Shown: positions 36,620 through 48,915, counted from the stretch's first letter. The stretch is DNA of 64,000 nt from Temnopleurus reevesii (GCA_036244855.1 BQKZ01000136.1:112915-176914), one strand, 5' to 3'. Translations and numbers: made by a program. The notes: generated by a model not told the origin, from the sequence alone.

Positions 36620-37260
36620 ACATGATGATGAGAAGGAAGGGTAGAAGGAAGATGATGATGATAATGATGATTTGGAAGAATGTTTTGAGTGGAAGGAGGG
36701 AGGAGGAGTGAAGAAGGAAGAAGAGGGGAGAAGGAAGAGGAATTATGATGATGAGAAGAAAAGAAGGAATATGATGATACTAATGATTGTGATGAGGGGT
36801 TTCAGGTGGGGGAGGGGGTGTGGTGGAGGAGGGGGAGATGGAGGAGGAAGGGAAGAGGAGGAGGGGTAGAAGAAGGAGGGAGGAGGGGTAGAAGAAGGAG
36901 GAAGAATGATGATAATTAGAAGAGAAGGAGGATGATGATAATGATGATGACGAGGATGAGTAGGAAAGAGAGGAGGAAGAGGAGGAGGAAGAGGAGGAGA
37001 AAGAAGAGGAGGAAGAAGAAGAGGAGGAAGAGAAGAAGGGAGGGAGGAGGAAGAAGAAGAAAAAGGAGAAGAAGAAAAAGAAGATGATGACGATGATGAT
37101 GATGATGATGATGATAATGAAGAGAAAGAGGAGAAACAAGAAGAATAATGATGATGAGAAGGAGGAGGAGAATACTAGAGGAGGAATAAGAAGAGTATAA
37201 CGATGATAATAATGATGATGATGGTGTCAATGGTGGTGATGGTGGTGGTGGTGGTAATGG
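36620..37260. repeat. ~640-bp polypurine tract (GGA/GAA/GATGAT)
   Basis: Almost all purine on the plus strand from 36630 to 37200 apart from T in GAT triplets, ending in (GGT)n. Both strands give low-complexity frames. Strand asymmetry of this kind can adopt triplex structures. A (CT)n stretch of opposite strand bias follows at 37399-37440. Confidence 0.93.
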
Positions 37261-37393
37261 CAATGTTAGTAATGATAGTGGTCTATTGATTCAATGCAAT
37301 GCATATTATTTACCCCTCCCTCTCTTCATCCCCTTAGCTTCTCTGATACCACAAACTCCCATCCTCTTCCAACCATTCTCCAATTCACTCCCC

Positions 37394-37442
<49 letters not shown>

Positions 37443-37839
37443 TCCCATCCAGTCCTGTCCTACGCCCCCACTCCATCCCCTGTATATTTGTTTGAATCTT
37501 TGACATTTGAACATTTCCCGCTTAAATGTCAGCCATTATGTGGGTCAGGGAAAAGGCTGATCTGCCGGGGAAATGTTGGGAAGGCGCACCTGCAATTGAG
37601 AGGATATTACACTAACCATAATGCTTTATATTGAAAATCAGAACTTTTTATATTCCAATCAGACATCGGGAAAATGCAGAATTATATTCTATTGATTGAA
37701 TTTTCGGGTTCAATTCAGTTTGTTGGCTTTCTCTTTCACTACTGTAAGATTGCATATATTCAGTGATCGTCTGAAAATAAAGGTGCACTTAACATGAACA
37801 TTACATAAATATCATCAGGGTCTATACACAGTATGAATT

Positions 37840-38335
37840 ATTCTTCAGTAGGGGTAAGTGTAATGAACATGAATATTTGATACCTGGACGAGATTTGAAG
37901 CTAGACTACACATGGACATCACTAGGGTTGGTAAACCATGAAGATTACTTTGAGCTTAACAAGGTCTGAATATCCAGACTACACATACAGTGTAATCATC
38001 AATCACCAACCAATCGGGGTGTCCGAACCATGAATATTAGATGGACAGGGTCTGAGCCTACAAACTACACATAATCATCAATCACCCACCTATTGGGGTG
38101 TCCGAACCATGAATATTGCATGGAGAGGGTCTGAACATACAGACTACACATAACCATCAATCATCCATCGGGGTGTCCGATCCATGAATACTACATGGAC
38201 AATGTCTAAACATAGAGACTACAGTGTCAGAACCATGAATATTGCACGAAGAGGGTCTGAGCACACAGACTAAACATAGTCATCAATCACCATCCAATCG
38301 GGGTGTCCGAACCATGAATATTACATGAGCCCTCT
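37840..38335. repeat. ~75-79-bp tandem repeat
   Basis: Units with atcatcaatcaccaacc, ggggtgtccgaaccatgaata and agggtctgagcc-acagact-cac. ggggtgtccga occurs at 38016, 38095, 38170 and 38300, with degenerate units before and between. Confidence 0.9.
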
Positions 38336-38775
38336 GCTGGGCCACAGGTGTCAAGTTCCATACACCGGTGTCGAGATTACGCAAAATGTGCCTTCGCATC
38401 TCCGAGCAAAGCGAAAACCGCCAGAATTACATTGACAAGTTCATATTGTACAAGAGACCAGAATTGTCCTGTTCCTGTACTGTATGAGCCAATATTTTCG
38501 CGATTTCAGAGCAGTTTGACACACTGGTAGGTTATTATTTTCAAATGAATATGCATCATATAGAGCAGAAATTTTTGCAAGGCCCAATCCGCTAAATTAG
38601 CGAAAATAAAACCACTGCAAAAATTTCAGCGTATACAGTATTGTACAAGTCCATAAAGTATTGAGGTGTGATGTCATAAAAAGTTGTAGTCATTGGAAGT
38701 GGTTCTAAACTTCTTCAGGTTTACAGAGTTTCAGTGCAGTAACTCACTTTACAGACCCTCGACTCTCCACTGTTT

Positions 38776-38961
38776 TAGGGGGGGGGGGTGTTGTTCAAAA
38801 TATACAGCAAATCAACTGCAACTTTGCAAATCGTAACGCACATTTTCATTGCGCACGGTATGCGCATTTAACAAGACGCGCATGAAACAATGATTTTATT
38901 TGGCACTTTCCGATCAACTGCAACTTACGATCAATTGTAACTTTTGAACAACACCCCCTTA
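38776..38961. mobile_element. Palindromic MITE family B, copy 4
   Basis: tagggg(n)gtgttgttcaaa / tttgaacaacacccccta ends, with an inflated G run at the left end. Confidence 0.9.
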
Positions 38962-39151
38962 GACTCGAAGCTTCCGGAACACTCGAGCAAGAAAATTGCC
39001 GCTTTATAATGAAATAAATTACACCAATTAAATCCAATCCCCAGCAGATTTCTAAATCAAGCAAAACAGTCTCTACTATTCTGCTTTTTACAATTAAAGA
39101 CTACGAGAATAAATTGAACTTGACATTAGAAATTGATTTTCAGCAGCCTTT

Positions 39152-39759
39152 AAAGGGAAACCAACCCCTGGAATTATCTTGCTCTCTTTGAATAAAGAAA
39201 AATCAGATGAACAAACTGTGAAAATTTGAGCAAAATCGGACGACCCGTTCAAAAGTTATGAATTGTCAAAGTCACAGAGATATGACGATCCCTACCGCTC
39301 ACAGGGATCCGTGCGATCGGCAAATTCGACGGAATCTGTGATGTCATGTCGGACAATTCTTCATTCACTGTGTTTACAAAATTTTACATTTTCTCCCTTT
39401 TTTCGGAAAAGTAAACAAAAAGCCAATTTTCGGTCAGGGTATAGCATTTCTGTATTGATTCTGCATGAAATTTAAGAAGAATGATGTTGCAACCTCACTC
39501 TAAATTTTACATTGATCCATTTCTAAAATTTCTATGTACAAAGTGAATGAGGAATTGTCCGACATGGCGTCACAGATTCAGTCGGTGTTGCCGATTGCAT
39601 GGCTCCCTATGAGCGGCAGTGATCATCAAACCTCTGTGACTTTGAAAATTCACAACTTTTTAACAGGTTGTCTGATTTTGCTCAAATTTTCGAAGTTTGT
39701 TTATCTGATTTTTCTTCATTCAATGAGAGCATGACAAGTCTAGGGGTTAGTTCCCCTTT
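39152..39759. mobile_element. Long palindromic transposon family F, copy 2
   Basis: Termini aaagggaaaccaacccctgg / ctaggggttagttccccttt. Arms pair almost to the centre, including gatgtcatgtcggacaattc / gaattgtccgacatggcgtc. The inner arm sequence gaaaaatcagatgaacaaac is shared with 18094-18688. Confidence 0.92.
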
Positions 39760-39839
39760 AAAAAGCTTCATCACACTTGAGAGTATTGTTGACCCTAGTG
39801 ATCTGATTTCAAGTGTCATCAAGTGCCGTCAAAGCCCAC

Positions 39840-40320
39840 AGTTATAGGAAAGATTTCTCTTTCTTTCTCTCCTATTCCCCTTGTTTTATCTTCCGTTTTC
39901 TTTCTCTTCTATCCCTCTTTCTCACCTTTCCCTCCCTCTCTCCTTTCTTTTTCTCATCTATTCATTTTTTTTTGTATCTCAGGTGCCTCATTGTTATCTT
40001 TTGAAGTTCTATCCAGATCCCTTAATTTTTTTTATCAATTCATCTCTCTTCATCTTGCCATCACTCTCTTTCTCTTCTATCTCCCTTTCTTATAACTCTT
40101 CCTCTCTTCCTCATGTTTCTATGTTTCTTGTTTCTCTTCTATCTCTCTCTCTTTCTCATAAATTTTCCTCCCACTGTCATCTCTCCACCTCTCTCTTTCT
40201 CTTTTTCCAACTCTCTCATCTTACCACCCTCCTTCTTTCTATTCCTCATCTCATATTCTTTTGTATCTCACTCACTTTGCTTCATTTTCTCTTTCAATAT
40301 TTACAAAAATTCACATCTTT
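39840..40320. repeat. Polypyrimidine tract
   Basis: CT-rich with short recurring phrases (ctttctcttctatctccctt type). Ser/Leu/Phe frames are artefacts. Confidence 0.85.
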
Positions 40321-40589
40321 TTAATATCATGGGATGTTTAGGGGATTTTTTGTATGCTTCCAATGAGCAAATTATTATTTTTGGCCTCCGCTTTAAATAT
40401 CATTGGATGTACACTTTTCTGCATAAATGGAACAAACCATAGTGTAATGATCAAGACATACACAAAATAAAGTGGAAAAAATTTTTTTAATCTAAAAGCT
40501 GGCAAAAATTGAATGCAAATCCATGAATATCCATCATGAAAAGTGTGCTTGCCAGCTAGCTCAGATGAGTCATTTTCAGTGAAAACTGC

Positions 40590-40725
40590 TAAAGCCCCGG
40601 TCACATAGGACCCCGGAAGCAACACGATTCACCCCGACTCGTTGTTCTGAGGCAGTCAACTATGAATTAACAAAGAGTCGGGGTGAATCGTGTTGCTTCC
40701 GGGGTCCTATGTGACCAGGGCTTTA
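40590..40725 (+). mobile_element. Palindromic MITE family A, copy 3
   Basis: Termini taaagccccggtcacatagg / cctatgtgaccagggcttta; arms match almost perfectly over ~55 bp. Confidence 0.95.
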
Positions 40726-41196
40726 GCACCCCGAGCAGTTCTTAATTTGCATTTAAAGTCGGTGGCAGGTAAATAAGCTAATTTGGAGTGATCCCCAAAA
40801 GGTATGAAAATGCATTTTTCCATCAATCATTTGCATTGTTTGCATATCACTGTATTTTTTGTAGTCTTTTCTTCTTCTCCTTCTCCTTCTTCTTCTTCTT
40901 CTTCTTCAAATTCTTCCTGTTTTATTGGAATCCTATGGCAGACCATCCTATGGAAGACCTGTAGTGTCGTGCCTGGCACTGCTGAATGGGATATCCAGCA
41001 GCAGCATTTCTTTTTATCATGTATACATTTTGTATACATTTTGCTTTTAATTCAATCAGAAGTAAATACCATACCATACTTACAATGACTGAGATTGAGT
41101 TCATGGCTTTTTTTACTTTATTTCACATTGATTTTATCACATATATTAAGAAAAATGCTTCAACCCTTTCCCTTTAAAACATAGTGAATACAGTAT

Positions 41197-42018
41197 CATG
41201 GGGTTTGCAATCTTTTTAACACCATTGTATGTCCTGGTGAGTTTGCTGACATTTTAGATTGACCTTTTCATGAAACACTACTCTGAGCAGATTCTTCTTC
41301 ACACTTCAAACAAAGAGCAAAGCATATTTCCATCAAGTAAAATAGGAGATGGGCCATCATCCCAACGGGCCATGTCACAAAGCATGGGAAGGTAACACTT
41401 GTGACCAAAAATTAATTTGGTGAATAAGTTTTCTTGTATTTAGAATGTGAAAATAGAAGCTAGATATATGATGAAGAGGTGGAGCTCATAAATTGTTTAC
41501 GATATACTCAATCAAATCTGTTACATTTTGGAAGTAAAGCATGTAAATAAATCTAACCGTGATATTCTTTCTCCTACACTAAAATGTGAATGAAACAGCT
41601 GAAATAAATATTTGCTCATAAGAGAAAGCAGAGCAACAACCATGAGAATATTATTTGGAGGATCCATTTGGTGATTGCCCCTTTAAAATATTTCCTAATA
41701 AAATTCTAATGGGTTTGGGATCTCTGATATGTTTCTGTTAATTTGATGATAGCTCTTGACTTAAAAAGGTTGGCTTATAGTTGCAGTAACTTTGGATTCC
41801 ATGCTAAGACAGTTTCATGGGGTTTGCAATCTTTCTAACACCATTGTATGTCCTGGTGAGTTTGCTGACTTCTTAGATTGACCTTTCCATGAAACACTAC
41901 TCTGAGCAGATTCTTCTTCACACTTCAAACAAAGAGCAAAGCATATTTCCATCAAGTAAAATAGGAGATGGACCATCATCCCAATGGGCCATGTCACAAA
42001 GCATGGGAAGGTAACACG
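41197..42018. repeat. ~620-bp tandem duplication
   Basis: A ~205-bp segment (catggggtttgcaatcttt to catgggaaggtaacac) is repeated at 41197 and 41816. Its continuation (cttgtgaccaaaaat) follows directly after the first copy but resumes only at 43818 after the second. Confidence 0.9.
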
Positions 42019-42152
42019 ATCCGCAATGAGAAAATAGCACCTTGGAGTGAATGCAGGGAGAAAGATAGGGAAAAGGGAAAGGCCGGATGATATCCAGGCC
42101 CATACAGGTAACCCATTTACACTAACAAAAGTGAACACCCGGTGAACACTGA

Positions 42153-42280
42153 GGCGTCGTGGCGTGCGCCTGAAATCAAGCTGTTCGGGACAGTCATAGG
42201 CTTGGGTTAGCTCCTGCTTCTGGGTGCGAAGCCTGGTCGCATACCGTCTTTCGGATGGAGACATTAAGATGGCGATCCTC
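42153..42280 (+). mobile_element. SINE fragment with 7SL-RNA-like 5' part
   Basis: ggcgtcgtggcgtgcgcctg then aaatcaagctgttcggga closely resembles the Alu domain of SRP (7SL) RNA (helices 3 and 4 with the gtggcg-gc-cctgtaatc-agct motif). It is followed by gcataccgtctttcggatgg-gac-ttaa, a phrase I associate with widespread animal SINEs. The SRP S domain is absent, so it is not an SRP RNA gene. Confidence 0.55.
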
Positions 42281-42339
42281 TTTCTCTCTTCTTCTTCTGG
42301 CGTAAATATTCAGAATTGAATGATACACGCCTCTAAACT

Positions 42340-42990
42340 ACATCCTTTCCTTTCCTTTTTACACTCACGAATGGAAAAAGGGATTGGATTTTGAAGGCAT
42401 TTTTCATTCTGTATATTTACGTCAGGAAGAAAAAAAAGGGACCACTTAACGTCACCATGCAAAAGACATGACCGAAGCTTAGACTCACAGCACAGAAAAC
42501 AAAAATCTGCAATGAGAAAATAGCACCTTGGAGTGAATGCAGGGTGAGAGAGATGGCGAAAAGGGAAAGGCTGAATTATATCCAGGCCCACACAGGGACC
42601 CATTTACACTAAGACAAGCAAACACCCAGGGAGGGAAAGAGAGGTTGGAGTTTAAGTCATTTTTCATTCTGTATATTTACGTCAGGAAGAAAAAAAAGGG
42701 ACCACTTAACGTCACCATGCAAAAGACATGACCGAAGCTTAGACTCACAGCACAGAAAACAAAAATCTGCAATGAGAAAATAGCACCTTGGAGTGAATGC
42801 AGGGTGAGAGAGATGGCGAAAAGGGAAAGGCTGAATTATATCCAGGCCCACACAGAGACCCATTTACACTAACACAAGCACCCAGTGAACATCCAGGGAA
42901 GGAAAGAAAAATTGGATTTCAAGTCATTTTTCAATCTAATATTCATGTTAGGAAGTAAAAAATGCACAACTTTAACGTCACCATCCAATA
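42340..42990. repeat. 260-bp tandem repeat
   Basis: Units starting ttttcattctgtatatttac at 42401 and 42661 are nearly identical; a third diverged unit starts at about 42931, and a partial one lies at 42023-42115. The encoded minus-strand frames simply repeat. Confidence 0.92.
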
Positions 42991-43819
42991 GACGTGACCG
43001 GGCCTTGCACCGTCCAGTGCACGAAACCCCCTGAATCAATTTGTGACTTTCCAAACCACCTTAATCAATGTGTACAACACTACAAAAAATTTGATCATCC
43101 CTTTTCCAAATGGGCAACTTAGTTATTATATCACTTGCCCAAAGTTTTTCTTGCCAAAAATTGATGGCTGATGCTTCTTGGACAACTAGTTGGGCAAGTG
43201 ATAATTTCATTCACTTGCTAAATAGATAAATTTGGTTGCCCTGGGCATGCAGGCAAGAAGGGTTTGTAACGACCTAGATTGTCTGAATGGGGAGAAGAGA
43301 GAAGCAAGGAGGCTGTGCAATTATGCACGGCGAGCAAAAACAAAAAGTAGGAAACTTGAGGAACGAAAAATCACAAACTGGTGCGTTCACCATGGGGATT
43401 TGACCGACAAGTGGTTCCGTGAATAAAATTGGGGTCATATTCGCGATAAATGAGAAATAGCGACGATGAGTGCACATTTGCGCAGCGGCTGAGCTCTGTC
43501 AAAGGTGGCGATATAGCACCCTCGGGAGAAGGCGGCAAGAGGTATCGACATCGCTCGTTCCGCTGCGGTAAAGAGAAAGAAAACAATGCGAAGATGTGCG
43601 GTTTGGGAAAGAAAGTCTTCGCTGCTACGATTCAACGAGTTCTTTGAAACAATTGCAAATAAAATAGGGGAAAGCAATTATTCAGGAGTTTTGTTTGAAA
43701 TAAAAGCTTTGCCGATCGGACAAGGGAAGTGCTTCACAATCACCTATTGCAAACAACTGTGGTTTGGTACGAGGGAAAAGGCATCAATATTTAATGGATA
43801 TTTCTCTACCTCAGAAAAT

Positions 43820-45040
43820 ACTTGTGACCAAAAATGAATTTTGTGAATAAGTTTTATAATATTTAGAATATGAAAATACTTGTAGACCAAAGCTAAACAC
43901 TAAATGGAAGCTAGATATGATAGATGAAGCTCATAAATTGTTTACAATATCTCAGAATGATAACCTTTCAGTACGATGACAGCTTTTCAATGTAAAAGGA
44001 TAAATACTAAAATGTGAATAACCAAACAGCTAGCTGAACTAGATATGTTGTCATGAGAGAAAGCATAAAAATAACCACATACTTTCTCTCATTAGAAAAT
44101 ATATGGTTATGAGAAAAATTTAGAATGTATCAAAATAATATTCTAGAGGGTTGGCATCTCTGATATGGAAAATTTAGATGTGGAAAAGATTTCAAAATAT
44201 ATTTAAGACAATCCTAAGATTTAAATTTTGATAAACTTGCTTTCTAAATTGTTCTTTCTCAATGTTTGATTACTGATGGGTAACAGAAACAGAAAAAACT
44301 ACTTATTATTTTCTTGTTCTGATACTTGGAATGGTCTGCTAACAACCGTAAAATTGTGCAATATCTTGCAGCAATTCTGTAAAGAGTATTTAAATGCTTG
44401 TCTATTTGCAATTTTAGAGGTTAATAAATTCAGGCTAGATCATCCTCTCTCCGTCTTCACTCTATCCTTTTAATATTATTCCATTATTTGTATGATTTCA
44501 TCAAAGAGAAATATGTTAATTGTTTCATATTACTAGGGATCAATTTACCAAGCATCCTGACTTTCATGACTCCCCACTTTTTTTTAAATTTGTTACTTCT
44601 TTGGATATTGTCTAGCAAACTTGTATATCTAGACATTGCATTATTTAAAAAAATGAAATAAATGAATTGAAGTGAATGTCATGGATTCAATGTAATCATT
44701 GTACTCGCTGATTACATTACGAAGTTTACATTCAACATGAAACAGGTCTAATGTACTTGTATGTTAAGAATGTTTTTAAAGAAAATAAAATAAATTAATT
44801 GAATTAAATACAATTGACTCAATGTAATCATTGTAACATTAATCATTGTAACATTACACATTTAAAATTCAACATGAGCCCAGTCTCAATCGAGAACCTT
44901 CTCGGGGGAAAGTGCATCACCCTTTCCTCCATGTACAACTGAACTTCACTTGAACTTGGTATAGCATCCCCCTGCCATCCATCACTTCATTTCTCACATC
45001 CGTCTTCTTTTCTCCTTCTATTTCCATCTCTCATCCCTCT
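43820..45040. other. Non-coding, nothing recognised
   Basis: AT-rich; a small duplicated phrase (caatgtaatcattgta) at 44689 and 44819. Confidence 0.5.
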
Positions 45041-45363
45041 TTCTTCACTTTGCTATCCATTTCCATGAGCGAGCCCCATCAATACGTTCACTCTATTCAT
45101 ACCAGCCATCATCACCCACACCCCTACTATGTCCATTTCTGGCTCTATCATCCCCTTCTCTTCACTTTGCTATCTATTATTCCTTCCTCCTTCTATTTCC
45201 ATCTCTCTCATCCCTCTTTCTTCACTCTGCTATCCATTGTTTTTTTTTCTTTCTATTTCTATCTCTCTCATCCCTGTCTTTACTCTGCTATCTATTACCA
45301 TGCGCTAGCCCCATCAATACTTTCACTCTTTTCATACCAGCCTTCATCCCCCCCCCCCCCCCC

Positions 45364-45644
45364 NNNNNNNNNNNNNNNNNNNNNNNNNNNNNNNNNNNNN
45401 NNNNNNNNNNNNNNNNNNNNNNNNNNNNNNNNNNNNNNNNNNNNNNNNNNNNNNNNNNNNNNNNNNNNNNNNNNNNNNNNNNNNNNNNNNNNNNNNNNNN
45501 NNNNNNNNNNNNNNNNNNNNNNNNNNNNNNNNNNNNNNNNNNNNNNNNNNNNNNNNNNNNNNNNNNNNNNNNNNNNNNNNNNNNNNNNNNNNNNNNNNNN
45601 NNNNNNNNNNNNNNNNNNNNNNNNNNNNNNNNNNNNNNNNNNNN
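45364..45644. other. Assembly gap (281 N)
   Basis: Flanked on both sides by poly(C) of about 14-15 bases, so the break was probably caused by a C homopolymer. Confidence 0.98.
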
Positions 45645-46984
45645 CCCCCCCCCCCCCCGCATCAATGCAGAAGTCCCAACAATTACAGAAAAGAAATGTA
45701 CTCCCATGTAAATTCATTTCTATCCTTGCGTAAATTGCATACCATTGGAATAGCAAAAGGTGTTCCCCCATTCATTGTTATAGTAATTACATATGGTGTT
45801 CATTTCCATATCAGAATCTTTATCCAAAGATGATATGACAGTGACAAACAAACACCCACATACATACACACACACACACATAAATACACAATCTCTCTCT
45901 CCATACCTTCCTTAATTTATATCTTCATCCTTACTGCTATGGTTACGCATGATTTTCATTTCCAAATCAAAATCTACATATTAATATAACAAACAAACAA
46001 ACATACATACACACACACACACACACACAAATCCAAACACATAACACATATTCTCTCTCCTTCCCCTACCATCCTTGCTTTATCCCGTCATGCTTATTGG
46101 TATAAATATTGATGCTTTGTTTCTACAGTGGAATCAACACATAAACGTGAATCTAAAGTAGATATGAAATCATTATATCTCTTCCTTTTATCTTGATCTA
46201 TCTATCTCAATTCTTTTCTCTCATTATCTCTATCTCTCTTTCTCTTTTTCTCCATTTCTCTCTCTTTCTGTCTCTCTCTTTCTTTCTCTCTCTCTTCCTC
46301 TCTCACTCTTTCTCTCTCTTCTCTTTCTCTCTCTTTCTTTCTCTCTCTTTCTCTTCCTCTCTCCTTTTCTCTCTCTCTCTTTCTTACCTTTCTCTCCTCT
46401 CTCTCTCTGTCACCATGTCCATACCTATAAAACTTTGAAGATCTCTTTCTCTCTTTCCCTCTCTTTCTCTCTTTCTCTCTCTTTATCGTCCTCTTCTATC
46501 TCAATCTTCCTTCTTCTTCATCCTTCTATCAACCACTTTAAATTCTACCCCTCTCTCTCTCTCCCTCTCTTTCGCTTATCATCTGTCCTCTTACCTCCTC
46601 TCTCCCTCTTTCAAGCTATTCCTCCACCGTTCTCCTCTCATCTGTGCGCGATCCACATCCCAGTCCTTCTCTCTAACACTTCTTTTTCCCTCTCTCCCTC
46701 TCTTTCCCCCTCTCTCTCTCTCTCTATCTCTCATTCATCTCTCCTTTCTTTAATTCCAATCTAACTCTCAATGAATCCATTTTCCTTTCACTCTCTCCTC
46801 ATCCTTCACCCTCCGCTGGTCCAATAAATTGACAGTCTTGCTCATCATCTTCCCTCTGTCTCCCTCTCTTTAACTCCCTCTTCCTGTCTCTATCACTTAT
46901 TCTTCTCCTTCAGCCTCTCTCTGTCATCATTCCTCCTTTCTTCCATTCCAATCTCACTCTCCCTCTCGATCTCAACAAATCCTT

Positions 46985-48150
46985 TTTTCCTTTCATTCTA
47001 TCCGCATCCTTTACCATGCTCTGTTCCAATGAATTGACACTTTTTGACAATTCTGATTGAAACCCTAATTATCTCTTTTGCTCATTTTCTCTCCTCTTCC
47101 ATCCTCTATCCCTATCCAAATTTCCAATCCTCTCTATCTCCTATTCTTCCCCTTATTTCTATTTCATGGTCTCTCTATCTCTCATTCTTCTTCGTCTCCT
47201 CCATTTCAATCTCCCTCTCTTAATCCATCCCTCCTTTTTTTCCTTTCACTCTATCCGCATCCTTCATCCTCTTCTGATCCAATGAATTCTCTCCCTTTTC
47301 TCTCCCCCTCCTCTCTCTCTCTCTAGCTCTCATTTTCCTTCCTCTCCTCCATTCCAATCTATTCCTCCTTTTTCCTTTCACTCTCTCCGCATCCTTCATC
47401 CTCTCCTTATCCAATGAATTCTCTCCCTTTTCTCTCTCTCCCACCCCCTCTCTTCTCTCTCTCTCTAGCTCTCATTCTTCTTCCTCTTCTCCATTCCAAT
47501 CTATTCCTCCTTTTTCCTTTCACTCTCTCCGCATTTTTCATCCTCTCCTTATCCAATGAATTCTCTCCCTTTTCTCTCTCTCCCACCCCCTCTCTTTCTC
47601 TCTCTCTAGCTCTCATTCTTCTTCCTCTTCTCCATTCCAATCTATTCCTCCTTTTTCCTTTCATTCTCTCCGCATCCTTCATCCTCTCCTTATCCAATGA
47701 ATTCTCTCCCTTTTCTCTCTCTCCCACCCCCTCTCTTTCTCTCTCTCTAGCTCTCATTCTTCTTCCTCTTCTCCATTCCAATCTATTCCTCCTTTTTCCT
47801 TTCATTCTCTCCGCATCCTTCATCCTCTCCTTATCCAATGAATTCTCTCCCTTTTCTCTCTCTCCCACCCCCTCTCTTTCTCTCTCTCTAGCTCTCATTC
47901 TTCTTCCTCTTCTCCATTCCAATCTATTCCTCCTTTTTCCTTTCATTCTATCCGCATCCTTTACCATGCTCTGTTCCAATGAATTGACACTTTTTGACAA
48001 TTCTGATTGAAACCCTAATTATCTCTTTTGCTCATTTTCTCTCCTCTTCCATCCTCTCTCCCTATCCAAATTTCCAATCCTCTCTATCTCCTATTCTTCC
48101 CCTTATTTCTATTTCATGGTCTCTCTATCTCTCATTCTTCTTCTTCTCCT
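46985..48150. repeat. ~953-bp duplication enclosing the 141-bp array
   Basis: 46985-47195 and 47938-48150 are almost identical (cctttcattctatccgcatc ... ctttaccatgctctgttcc ... catggtctctctatctctc). Confidence 0.9.
47270..47980. repeat. 141-bp tandem repeat
   Basis: atccaatgaattctctccc recurs at 47278, 47410, 47552, 47693 and 47834. The unit of 141 bp is divisible by three, which keeps frames open on both strands (197-198 codons). These repeat every 47 residues and are not genes. Confidence 0.95.
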
Positions 48151-48819
48151 CCATTCCAATCTATACCTCCTTTTTCCTTTCACTCTCTCCTCATTCTTCA
48201 CCCTCTCTCATCCAATGAATTGACACTGTCTAACAATTTTGATTGAAACCCTAATCATCAAGTAGCAATTAATGTCATTCAAATGAGAATCCATTACAAG
48301 TGACAGTAATTGAAAATAACAGCTGAGAAGTGTATATATGGTGATGCATAACGACTTGTCTATTGTGTAATGCATATATATTGCATAATGGCCAGACACA
48401 ACAAGTGCAATAAAAAAAAAGCAGTAGTAATTAAATTATGCACTCCGGATTACAATTTCATTACAAAATTGAAGTATGCTTGGTTTTGTATGAGGAATTA
48501 ATCCGCTTAGCTTACTATTTTGTATGTTTTCATTGCGAGTTGTAAAGCTTTTATATGACATAGAAGTGCATTTATCATTCTGCCAATGGTTATAACTTGC
48601 AATGAACCTGTTTTCTACCAAGTGTTATAGCTTAGACATAAACTAGAGATGTCAAACATTTCTGAGCATGCTTAAAAATTAAAATATGAATAATGCAACA
48701 TCTGAAAAAGTGAGAATAAATGCCATACTTTCAGCCATTTACTTGAAGTGAAATTCCTGATTTTATATTAAAATAATATGCAACTTCCACCATCTTTTCA
48801 AGCAGTGAATACTTTTGCC

Positions 48820-48915
48820 AGTGACCCTTTCACATCAGATGGGTTGAGTGCAGCAAGTGGGGGAATTTCTTGTTGATGGCTGGAATTCGAACCTGCAACT
48901 GTCTGATTGAATTTA
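48820..48915 (-). mobile_element. SINE relic
   Basis: tgggttgagtgcagcaagtg, gaatttcttgttgatggc and a B-box complement ggaattcgaacctgc. Confidence 0.65.

Larger units (their letters stand above)
42019..43817. mobile_element. ~1.8-kb insertion inside the second duplicate
   Basis: Comparison with the intact first copy (41390-41510) shows the break between ggtaacac and ttgtgaccaaa. The insert holds a 7SL-like segment (42153-42280), a 260-bp tandem repeat, and a GC-richer part (43230-43640) with short basic open frames that I cannot assign. No terminal repeats seen. Confidence 0.7.
45000..48240. repeat. 3.2-kb polypyrimidine region
   Basis: Predominantly C and T on the plus strand, mixing (CT)n with phrased repeats such as catctctcatccctctttcttcactttgctatcc (45025-45300) and the 141-bp array. 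All long frames here are low complexity. Confidence 0.92.

Noticed and set aside
41815..42880. A minus-strand protein of 149 codons and repeated similar frames
   Set aside because: They fall in the duplicated and 260-bp tandem repeat DNA and simply echo the repeats.
43232..43837. Basic frames (QARRVCNDLDCLNGEKREAR and neighbours) as a LINE or transposase remnant
   Set aside because: GC-richer and possibly once coding, but no catalytic motif or family signature could be seen.
45050..45771. Frames of 139-227 codons
   Set aside because: Most of their length is the N gap, so they are not real open frames.
47407..48010. Overlapping 197- and 198-codon frames on opposite strands
   Set aside because: A 141-bp repeat (47 codons) keeps both strands open; composition is Ser/Leu/Pro or Arg/Glu only.
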